A stretch of 38,870 nt of DNA. It comes from Candidatus Lokiarchaeota archaeon. GTDB lineage: Archaea; Asgardarchaeota; Thorarchaeia; Thorarchaeales; Thorarchaeaceae. This document shows, one piece after another, positions 33,675-38,870 of this stretch. Both the position numbers and the translations under genes were made by a program. The first letter of the stretch is position 1; each line of letters opens with the position of its first letter. Under the pieces are notes generated by a model. It saw only the letters and a list, made by a program, of their open reading frames with translations, was not told the DNA's origin and made no database searches. The stretch is taken from positions 1 to 38,870 of the forward strand of contig WJIL01000070.1 in assembly GCA_014730275.1 (NCBI GenBank), given 5' to 3'.

Positions 33675-34025
33675 ATGAAAATGGATTTTGAAACAGAAAA
33701 AGAATTTCAGAAAAGGCGTGCTAAGCAGGATGAAGTAGTATTAGAATATGCTAACCTCCAAATAAAGCGCTTCTATACACTTGATGACAAAGCGTATGTA
33801 GATGGAGCATTACCTTCGAATGTCAAGGAAATACTTGGATTGGTAGCTTCACTGGTTCTAAGATGTGATGATTGTATCCGCTATCATCTTGGTCGTTGTC
33901 ATGAAGAAGGAGTAAGCGATGAGGAACTAGTTGAAGCACTCAATGTGGGACTTGTTGTTGGAGGGTCAATAACTATACCCCATCTACGAGAAGCCCTACA
34001 GGTCTGGCACGAGCTTAAAAAGTGA
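33675..34025 (+). CDS. Carboxymuconolactone decarboxylase/AhpD-like protein
   Basis: A 116-residue AhpD-fold protein (from ATG 33675; a GTG at 33669 is less likely). The redox motif CDDCIRYHL is the CxxC-x3-H signature of AhpD-like peroxidase reductases. It lies between LGLVASLVLR and the helical VSDEELVEALNVGLVVGGS. Such proteins reduce peroxides or relay thiol electrons as part of oxidative-stress defence. There is no peroxiredoxin next to it, so the partner is unknown. Confidence 0.88.
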   Translation: MKMDFETEKEFQKRRAKQDEVVLEYANLQIKRFYTLDDKAYVDGALPSNVKEILGLVASLVLRCDDCIRYHLGRCHEEGVSDEELVEALNVGLVVGGSITIPHLREALQVWHELKK

Positions 34026-34057
34026 AGGGCCAACTTGGACTAACATAGAACTGAATC

Positions 34058-34282
34058 CTATTCTGGCTCCATTGGAATAACTATCATGAGAATGATGTAG
34101 ATTATCAAACCCGTTCCATAACCAAGCGTAAGAAGAACCCACAAGAGCCGGATAATTGTCGCATCAATACCAGTGTACTCAGCAATGCCGCCGCAGACAC
34201 CCCCAATGATCTTGTCATCTCTTGAACGATAGAGCTTCTTTGGCTCTCCTCTCTCTTCTTCGGCTAGTGGTATCTCAGTCAT
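34058..34282 (-). CDS. PspC-domain membrane protein
   Basis: A 74-residue protein with one PspC domain: KKLYRSRDDKIIGGVCGGIAEYTGIDATIIRLLWVLLTL, then a hydrophobic segment GYGTGLIIYIILMIVIPM near the C-terminus. PspC proteins link membrane stress to regulation in bacteria; the archaeal role is unknown. It converges on the AhpD-like gene with a short gap. Confidence 0.9.
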   Translation of the reverse strand: MTEIPLAEEERGEPKKLYRSRDDKIIGGVCGGIAEYTGIDATIIRLLWVLLTLGYGTGLIIYIILMIVIPMEPE

Positions 34283-34339
34283 CTGTACCCTCGTATTTTC
34301 ATCTTTACTTGTATAATAAAACCTTCCTGAGAAACTATG

Positions 34340-35074
34340 TTATACATTTATTCGAACATCCCTGTTGACAGCATTGATTCGGAGTTCTATCTTTCTGTTG
34401 CCTTTTTTCACAGTCACATAATACGTTGGAACATAGAAACCTCGAAGTTTTTTGAAATCGAGCTTGTTGTCAATAACCCTCTTGGCCCCATGTGGTTTCT
34501 TTTTCGCTTCACGAGCTAGTCTCTTCACCACATCATCAAGATCCTTGTATTTTCCCGGAGAGACCGTAATCTTTCTTTTCCACGCAGAAGTAACACGATG
34601 CTTTCCTCGCCCAGTCAAGAGATTCTCAAGAGTATTGGCTGCAAAACCTGTCACACCATCAAGAATGAATTCAACAGTCGTCTCTGTTGCAAATAGCTCG
34701 ACAATCTCAGCTTTGATTGCTCTTCCTGGAATATCTCTCCCTTTTCGTGGTTTGATAATCTCCTTGCCGATCATGGCACCAATAAGCTGTTCTTGGACAC
34801 CAATTTCCTCCTTTCTTACCCGGGTAAACAACTTCTCATTTTCTGCTTCATATATGCAGTAGAAATCGTGCTTCAATCTAGGACTATATACTCTCAATGA
34901 ATCCTGCCTCGTATCAAGAATCTCAGCAGCTTCTTCAGACGCTTTCTCTCTTGCCTCCTCTTCGTCCATTTTGGCATCGAAATAGTATTCTCTGGCTTTA
35001 TCGTCATCTATCTCAAGCCGAGCATTCGATCCTGAAGTTCTAAACATACGTTTTGACAAACGTTTTCTTCCCAT
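34340..35074 (-). CDS. Unknown conserved-looking basic protein
   Basis: A 244-residue protein without a family I recognise. The N-terminus is basic (MGRKRLSKRMF), then an acidic helix (DDDKAREYYFDAKMDEEEAREKASEEAAEIL). A mixed alpha/beta region follows (about 65-190), and the C-terminal part is rich in beta strands (GFYVPTYYVTVKKGNRKIELRINAVNRDVRI). No catalytic motif is obvious. A hairpin (CATCCC...GGGATG, 35079-35096) lies just upstream of the start and covers a GAGGG ribosome-site-like sequence. The gene stands alone on its strand between small genes. Confidence 0.7.
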   Translation of the reverse strand: MGRKRLSKRMFRTSGSNARLEIDDDKAREYYFDAKMDEEEAREKASEEAAEILDTRQDSLRVYSPRLKHDFYCIYEAENEKLFTRVRKEEIGVQEQLIGAMIGKEIIKPRKGRDIPGRAIKAEIVELFATETTVEFILDGVTGFAANTLENLLTGRGKHRVTSAWKRKITVSPGKYKDLDDVVKRLAREAKKKPHGAKRVIDNKLDFKKLRGFYVPTYYVTVKKGNRKIELRINAVNRDVRINV

Positions 35075-35078
35075 GAAT

Positions 35079-35096
35079 CATCCCTCTGATGGGATG
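35079..35096 (-). promoter_or_regulatory. 5' leader hairpin of the 34340-35074 gene
   Basis: CATCCC-TCTGAT-GGGATG has 6-bp arms. On the minus strand its 3' arm includes GAGGGATG within 10 nt of the ATG, so the hairpin could mask the ribosome site. Six-bp arms can arise by chance, so confidence is low. Confidence 0.3.
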
Positions 35097-35230
35097 GAAC
35101 GGCACTATTTGTCCTCTTCGGCTAATAGAATTGAGAATATGGTTGATTCGAGTGACAGTTGTAGTTCGATTCTTTTGTCTACATATATCTCATAATGAAA
35201 GACAAGCAGAGATCATTTGAGGTAAATCAG

Positions 35231-35563
35231 TCAGACTTCGTGGGTATTTGCTTCATTCTCTTTTGATTTTGCTTTTAGGCTGCCAATTACCAAATGCATC
35301 TCGTCCAACGGATTCCGGGGGAGAGTTGCCGAATCGGGTCCATTGACAATCAGTTTTCTGTATGCTCTCTTTCCATGAAGCTTCAGAGATGATACATACC
35401 CTTTGCTTTCCATTTCCCGCAACTGTTTTCTGAATTCTTCTAGAGTAGTAAGTGAACGATTTGGGGAGCTAACACGGTATCTCTCAAATAGGGTAGACTC
35501 GAGTTCAACGAGTGCCCATCCAAATGAACGAATAATGTTTAACTCAATCTGATTCAGTCGCAT
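35231..35563 (-). CDS. Unknown small protein, possible winged helix
   Basis: A 110-residue protein. Residues about 5-70 could form a winged-helix domain (LNIIRSFGWALVELESTLFERYR..., then LTTLEEFRKQLREMESKGYVSSLKLHGKRAYRKLIV, with KGYVSSL as the wing). The C-terminus (DSATLPRNPLDEMHLVIGSLKAKSKENE) is polar. No family is recognised. It may be a small regulator, with the putative DNA-binding helix as the only evidence. Confidence 0.55.
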   Translation of the reverse strand: MRLNQIELNIIRSFGWALVELESTLFERYRVSSPNRSLTTLEEFRKQLREMESKGYVSSLKLHGKRAYRKLIVNGPDSATLPRNPLDEMHLVIGSLKAKSKENEANTHEV

Positions 35564-35671
35564 GGAATATGCTCAGCTTCCTTCAATGTAGTATTATATG
35601 ATTATGCAATTAAATGCTACGTTAATAACCTAATCAATGGTCTGTGGAGAATCAGGCTTTATGGATTAGTC

Positions 35672-35944
35672 CTACCAAAAACCTTCTTTTTCTTCCCATG
35701 ATCGATTAGAGAATTCTATAGCGTGAAATATCTGCTGTCTGAAATCATCGTCTTCACACTCGAAGGTATACATAACAAATCCATCAAATGCAATGAAATG
35801 CATTCGCCCAGTCTTGTATATTCTCTCAGGTTGGGCATGATTGACAAGCCCAAGGAATTCCTCTCTTTCGAATTTCACCCTGTACGAACTACTACGATTA
35901 GCTTCGGATGCATTAGCACCTGCAGTTCCAGCCGCGTAGGCCAT
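35672..35944 (-). CDS. Unknown small protein
   Basis: A 90-residue protein starting at ATG 35944, with a GAGGTGA ribosome site 9 nt upstream, which supports translation. The N-terminus is Ala/Ser-rich (MAYAAGTAGANASEANRSSS). The remainder looks like a small alpha/beta fold (YRVKFEREEFLGLVNHAQPERIYKTGRMHFIAFDGFVMYTFECEDDDF). No family is recognised. The neighbours do not suggest a role. Confidence 0.6.
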   Translation of the reverse strand: MAYAAGTAGANASEANRSSSYRVKFEREEFLGLVNHAQPERIYKTGRMHFIAFDGFVMYTFECEDDDFRQQIFHAIEFSNRSWEEKEGFW

Positions 35945-36005
35945 TCTTCATGTTCACCTCTACTCCCTCTATGCAGTTAAGAACATAAACTGTTCCCATC
36001 AAAGG

Positions 36006-36209
36006 TCAGCCACTAGTCTCGTGAAAGTAAAGCTTCAGCAGAGACTTGCCATGACAATTGATTTTCACAGGTATTTTCGGACCTAATTCAATATGGGTAT
36101 TCCCTGTGACTTTTTTCACTTCACAAGAGTAGAGGTAACACACTACACATCCAGTATTCAGTATCTGCAACGTTCCGCTTATTCTATTGCATTCTATTTT
36201 ACTATGCAA
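36006..36209 (-). CDS. Possible small Cys-rich protein, low confidence
   Basis: A 67-residue open frame with plausible beta-strand composition (GTLQILNTGCVVCYLYSCEVKKV, HIELGPKIPVKINCHGKSLLKLYF) and four clustered Cys. There is no recognised family, and no clear ribosome site was identified. It lies just before the duplicated small-protein region. It may be a real gene or a chance frame. Confidence 0.35.
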   Translation of the reverse strand: MHSKIECNRISGTLQILNTGCVVCYLYSCEVKKVTGNTHIELGPKIPVKINCHGKSLLKLYFHETSG

Positions 36210-36226
36210 AAGGGCTAATCAAAGGC

Positions 36227-36269
36227 GCCTATAGAATGCGCATTGCCACCATTTCTTTTTATTATTGCT
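36227..36269 (+). repeat. 43-bp direct repeat, copy 1 (upstream of small Cys protein 1)
   Basis: GCCTATAGAATGCGCATTGC and the rest through 36269 are identical base for base to 36696-36738. It starts about 96 bp before the small gene start and ends about 54 bp before it. Confidence 0.9.
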
Positions 36270-36322
36270 GAAATCTTCCATATTTAGGTCTAAAGAATAA
36301 AAAATCTATAACCTAGAAGGAG

Positions 36323-36448
36323 GTGAATAACCTGACCGACTGTAAGTATGCTGGTGAAAAGAATACGGAAGGCCAATACTGGTGTGAGAAGAAACGGATA
36401 TACGTAACTGGTGAAGAAAGCGATCACTGTCCAGATTATGAAGCTTGA
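36323..36448 (+). CDS. Small Cys-rich protein, paralogue 1
   Basis: A 41-residue protein that begins GTG (MNNLTDCKYAGEK) and ends DHCPDYEA. Three Cys and one His (C-x13-C, then HC) could bind a metal. It is nearly identical to the protein at 36780. Between the copies most codon changes are third-position synonymous, which shows selection on the protein. The GTG lies inside a GGAGGTGA, so initiation could be leaderless at GTG or use CTG 36332. The two Asn codons before CTG also differ only silently, which favours GTG. No family is recognised. Confidence 0.72.
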   Translation: MNNLTDCKYAGEKNTEGQYWCEKKRIYVTGEESDHCPDYEA

Positions 36449-36502
36449 TTGCGTAGCATGGACTGGTTCGGTTTTCAGTTGAGTAATTCTTTTTGCACTA
36501 AC

Positions 36503-36580
36503 CTGTGTGGGGACGAGGACGAGTTCCGAAAAACCCCTATCCTGTAAAATGGATGAGAAACTCCTCGTACCCTCACACAG
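36503..36580. ncRNA. Candidate structured RNA 1 (long imperfect hairpin)
   Basis: The outer stem pairs CTGTGTG-GGG-ACGAGGA (36503-36519) with TCCTCGT-A-CCC-T-CACACAG (36562-36580): 17 pairs and two single-base bulges on the 3' side. The 42-nt interior contains an A-rich part (CGAAAAACCCC) and an inner ATCC/GGAT stem. It begins 55 nt after the small gene stop. The transcription direction is unknown. Confidence 0.45.
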
Positions 36581-36695
36581 CACTTCCCCAGAACCAAGCC
36601 TTAGATGCTGGACTGCGAAGGGAGCCTTCCAAGCCAATCTGTCGTGCGTTTTACTGTCTATGTCCCTTTAGTATGCACAATCGCTAAGCGAATAT

Positions 36696-36738
36696 GCCTA
36701 TAGAATGCGCATTGCCACCATTTCTTTTTATTATTGCT
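36696..36738 (+). repeat. 43-bp direct repeat, copy 2 (upstream of small Cys protein 2)
   Basis: Identical to 36227-36269. The offset between the repeats (469 bp) and between the genes (457 bp) shows duplication of a promoter-plus-gene unit. Confidence 0.9.
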
Positions 36739-36749
36739 AAATTACCTAG

Positions 36750-36755
36750 TATATA
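36750..36755 (+). promoter_or_regulatory. TATA box of small Cys protein 2
   Basis: TATATA is about 27 nt before the GTG at 36780, which puts the predicted transcript start at the GTG itself and supports leaderless translation. The corresponding place in copy 1 is AT-rich (near 36293-36305) without a perfect TATA. Confidence 0.5.
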
Positions 36756-36779
36756 ACTCAAAAAATAAGATTCCCGGAG

Positions 36780-36905
36780 GTGAACAATCTGACGGATTGT
36801 AAATATGCAGGTGAAGAAAACGCACAGGGTCAGCTATGGTGTGAGAAGAAACGGATATACGTATCAGGCGAAGAAAGCGACCACTGTCCAGACTACGAAA
36901 CATAG
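36780..36905 (+). CDS. Small Cys-rich protein, paralogue 2
   Basis: A 41-residue protein (MNNLTDCKYAGEE...DHCPDYET) that differs from paralogue 1 at six residues. The central block WCEKKRIYV and the ending GEESDHCPDYE are shared. Three Cys and one His are kept in both, as expected for a metal or structural site. It has the same GGAGGTGA context at the start. A TATA box 27 nt upstream suggests a leaderless GTG start. The function is unknown, and both lie beside hairpin-forming sequences. Confidence 0.72.
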   Translation: MNNLTDCKYAGEENAQGQLWCEKKRIYVSGEESDHCPDYET

Positions 36906-36996
36906 TTATCTCAATTAGAATCTCTTATGATCCCCATCAGGGGAAAGATATCCTGGGTCATACTACATGTTTGATTTTTGGGTCAAATTCTAAATT

Positions 36997-37077
36997 GGGG
37001 TTCTGAGAAGCATCCCAAAAGTATCGAATTACCCACATCCCGACTAGGTCGAGGTGTGGAAAAGCTTCTCAGACCCC
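36997..37077. ncRNA. Candidate structured RNA 2 (long imperfect hairpin)
   Basis: The outer stem pairs GGGG-T-TCTGAGAAGC (36997-37011) with GCTTCTCAGA-CCCC (37064-37077): 14 pairs with one T bulge. Inside, CCACATCCCGAC-TAG-GTCGAGGTGTGG forms a second stem of 12 positions with one mismatch and one G-T pair. An A-rich single strand sits on the 5' side. Topology resembles candidate RNA 1, but the sequence does not. It lies 92 nt after the stop of paralogue 2 and 47 nt from the end of a convergent gene. Confidence 0.45.
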
Positions 37078-37124
37078 TCTCTCAGAATGGACCAAGCTAC
37101 TTTTTACAAATACTCTCTAAAGTT

Positions 37125-37913
37125 TCACAATGCGCTCATAATGAGCCGCTCAGTTATGAAGTAGAAGAACGCGGCATTTCCCAAATAGAAGATCATCACC
37201 GCAAAGCCAATAACAATCTTATAGATCATCCGTTTTCCTTGCACGAGCTTGTAGCCTAGGAATGACGAGATTCCAAGCAAGACCTCTGCTGGGACAATAT
37301 ATGCGGCTACATGAGCAATAGTGAATACATTTTGTGCGGCCCATGCCGGCAGCATCCAAAGGGTGGCCTCGGCTATCGCAAAAACAACCAATGAACTGAT
37401 GGACAAAACAAGAAGCGAGGGTTTTCTTCCATGTATTTTTTCAGTTTGTAAGCCTAGATAGATAATCGCGAACAGTGGAATCACCCATAGTCCCGCCATG
37501 TACGCTGGTACTTCGCCTATCATAATGTAAGGGTCCGGCTCAAATTCTATTGTATTAAGCACAGCAGCAAGGAACCAATCGGGGAATACCTGGAATATGC
37601 TAAGAGGAAAACAGAACAGCCAGATGTCAAGCCATTCTGGTTGTCCTGCTTTGAGAGACCACAGTGGCAATAGAATATTGTAGCTCAAAACAATGAGGAA
37701 CAACTTGAGCCCGATTGTTAGGATAGAAAAAAGTATGATAGATGTTGTTGCGGTGAAAAGCACATGCATTTCTATAAGGCTTCCATATGGGTCAGACAAG
37801 GATACCTTCAAGGGCATCAACAGTATTCCTTTGCCCTTTGAAGATAAAATTGCTTCCGAAAGAATAAGAAATACTATGATGGGAGAGAGAGAGTCATGGA
37901 ACACATCCAACAT
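37125..37913 (-). CDS. Unknown multi-pass membrane protein
   Basis: A 262-residue protein with about seven hydrophobic segments. They include residues near 10-28, 50-72, 73-95, 125-150 (YMAGLWVIPLFAIIYLG), 165-185, 195-215 and 232-255. A short motif with EFEPDPYIMIGEVPAYMAGLW lies between segments. I recognise no family, no signal sequence and no catalytic residues. It stands alone on its strand, opposite to the small-protein pair. Confidence 0.7.
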   Translation of the reverse strand: MLDVFHDSLSPIIVFLILSEAILSSKGKGILLMPLKVSLSDPYGSLIEMHVLFTATTSIILFSILTIGLKLFLIVLSYNILLPLWSLKAGQPEWLDIWLFCFPLSIFQVFPDWFLAAVLNTIEFEPDPYIMIGEVPAYMAGLWVIPLFAIIYLGLQTEKIHGRKPSLLVLSISSLVVFAIAEATLWMLPAWAAQNVFTIAHVAAYIVPAEVLLGISSFLGYKLVQGKRMIYKIVIGFAVMIFYLGNAAFFYFITERLIMSAL

Positions 37914-38263
37914 TCGTTATCTTGTTGGTGAATGTCCATGAGTCAATTATCTCTAATACCCATCAAGTGGGAAGAAAACAGGAATTAAGGGAGATAGAGG
38001 ATGTCGCCTGAGTGTAGACCTCAACCGACTATCAGCTTTACAGCGTTTTGTACAATAGCCAAGATAAAATATTGGCAAAATAGACGGCTTGAGGTATTCC
38101 TATATCTATAGGTCTTTTGGGCAACCATCCACTGGTAAACATACAATGGCACTGATGTTATCTACAACACAGAAGCACAGATTGAAACCTGCTCTGTGAT
38201 TTGAAGGATGGGTGGCGTAGAGTTCATTAGTACATTACATCATCTTAAATGTAGTGAACTAGT
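37914..38263. other. 350-bp gap without a supported gene
   Basis: Only short inverted repeats are visible, such as GCCAA-gataaaata-TTGGC near 38060-38080 and CCTATA-TC-TATAGG near 38098-38111. A short direct repeat TAGTGAACTAG/TGTGAACTA lies just before the next start. The TATA-like element near 38105 is far from any start. Nothing here supports a gene. Confidence 0.5.
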
Positions 38264-38512
38264 GTGAACTACCGTTCTAAGAATCTGATTCAGCTGCTTC
38301 TTGGCCTTAGCGGGGCATTAATTCTTGCAATTGGGGGATCACTTGTGATGTATCGCCTACACTGGATTATTTGGAATCCGCCCGGAGGATTTAACCCGCC
38401 AAGTGATGTTCGTTGGTTAGTTCTCTCATCTGGTCCTCTGGGATTCTTCTTGATCGGTATTGCCCTCACATTGATATTGCAGAGTAGGCCGGTCGCGAGC
38501 ACAACGACATGA
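38264..38512 (+). CDS. Unknown small membrane protein
   Basis: An 82-residue protein starting at GTG 38264. It has two hydrophobic segments (LLLGLSGALILAIGGSLVMY at about 10-30 and LSSGPLGFFLIGIALTLIL at about 52-71) joined by a Trp/Pro-rich loop (LHWIIWNPPGGFNPPSDVRW). No family is recognised and no strong ribosome site is seen. The two-helix pattern is the main support. Confidence 0.5.
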   Translation: MNYRSKNLIQLLLGLSGALILAIGGSLVMYRLHWIIWNPPGGFNPPSDVRWLVLSSGPLGFFLIGIALTLILQSRPVASTTT

Positions 38513-38641
38513 TTCATTGACACTGAAAATCGGGAGAAAACCCTCGAATTGAGTCTGCTATCTTAACATAGAAAGTTCTCACTCCTCCAGAAGTCGTCAG
38601 CTTCACATAACGAGGAGTTCGCGGTTGTTCACCATGTCCAG

Positions 38642-38870
38642 ATGGATCTTCTCAGCTTTGGCGACAAGGCTGAGCCGGGTGATGAAGATCCTGCCGTGGA
38701 AAAAGCTGCGGAAAAACTGCCTGTTTCTGAGTGCCTTGACACCCCAAGGTCTGGTGCACTCAGTGTTGAACAACAGCAGAAGGATGCTACGAACCGGAAG
38801 AGGAGCCATGCTCCGATGACACCGGACAAAGCTCGTGGACAGCCTTCGGGAGGGGTCTCGAGGGTAGCCG
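38642..38870 (+). CDS. Open frame running off the right edge, low-complexity, partial
   Basis: From ATG 38642 the frame stays open through the window edge (76 codons seen). It reads as a disordered, charged, Pro/Ser-rich chain (MDLLSFGDKAEPGDEDPAVE...). The stretch is about 57 percent GC by hand count, visibly higher than the AT-richer genes around it. Two reverse-strand frames also span it, so the coding strand is uncertain. No family or RNA gene is recognised. It could be the start of a gene, or sequence with a different origin. Confidence 0.35.
   Translation, partial: MDLLSFGDKAEPGDEDPAVEKAAEKLPVSECLDTPRSGALSVEQQQKDATNRKRSHAPMTPDKARGQPSGGVSRVA

Larger units (their letters stand above)
36449..36779. 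other. 331-bp stretch between the two small genes
   Basis: No open frame is convincing here; the 115-residue reverse frame across 36290-36637 is antisense to the small gene and looks like a shadow. The stretch holds the hairpin at 36503-36580, a small GAAGG-GAG-CCTTC hairpin near 36618-36632, and the second 43-bp repeat with a TATA box. Confidence 0.6.

Noticed and set aside
36290-36637. Reverse-strand 115-residue frame
   Set aside because: It is antisense to small protein 1, whose coding is supported by silent changes between copies; it crosses the hairpin and has no matching copy in the second unit.
1-38870. CRISPR array, insertion sequence or prophage
   Set aside because: No regularly spaced short repeats, transposase, integrase or phage structural genes were found; the only long repeats are the two 43-bp promoter copies.
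38600-38870. RNase P or SRP RNA at the GC-rich right end
   Set aside because: The conserved core sequences expected for archaeal RNase P RNA or SRP RNA are not visible, although the segment is cut off.

Overview
The window is archaeal chromosome. It encodes single-copy archaeal information-processing proteins: KEOPS (Kae1, Bud32, Pcc1), eS1 and uS15, an Sm-like protein, FAU-1, exosome Csl4, RpoL and TFS, the small subunit of DNA polymerase D, Orc1/Cdc6, PCNA, the primase small subunit and GINS. Promoters are TATA-box type and several genes look leaderless. PolD, a stand-alone Kae1/Bud32 pair and the large Hdr gene set fit a mesophilic or moderately thermophilic Asgard (Thorarchaeota-like) or related lineage. 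That placement is inference; no 16S rRNA or eukaryotic-signature gene lies in the window to settle it.

Layout. 1-3.1 kb: C-terminus of a HerA-type ATPase, an ArsR-like regulator, a DUF460/COG2433 protein and an Sm-like protein. 3.2-10.1 kb: a translation and RNA block (kae1, bud32, uS15, a catalytically degenerate RecJ/Cdc45-like protein, pcc1, fau-1, UPF0147, UPF0148, eS1). 10.3-11.2 kb: tRNA-Leu(UAG), a DsrE-like gene and a tRNA-Ser(CGA) carrying a 29-nt T-loop intron. 11.1-16.6 kb: phosphohexomutase, PhoU-like regulator, DP1 and Orc1/Cdc6, with an ORB-like element beside cdc6. 16.9-22.7 kb: a one-strand run of csl4, rpoL, an RNase III-like gene, tfs, an OB-fold protein, pcn, priS, gins and two small unknown genes. 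22.8-29.9 kb: a tightly packed redox operon of HdrC, HdrB, a short HdrA, a HdrA-MvhD fusion and a 753-residue protein joining two winged-helix domains to a two-cluster ferredoxin. It is followed by acyl-CoA dehydrogenase. 31-38.9 kb: accessory genes (aldo/keto reductase, cupin, AhpD-like, PspC, membrane proteins, unknowns), a tandem pair of 41-residue Cys-rich proteins under duplicated promoters, two long imperfect RNA-type hairpins beside them, and a more GC-rich open frame running off the right end.

How the genes work together. The 13.7-22.2 kb genes supply origin recognition, priming, the helicase accessory factor, the sliding clamp and polymerase proofreading. The degenerate RecJ/Cdc45 protein near uS15 may be the CMG partner of the GINS protein. 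The Hdr operon encodes a soluble flavin-based electron-transfer complex with two HdrA-type flavoproteins, in an arrangement resembling QmoA/QmoB. Its last gene has no family I recognise and is the strongest candidate for something undescribed.
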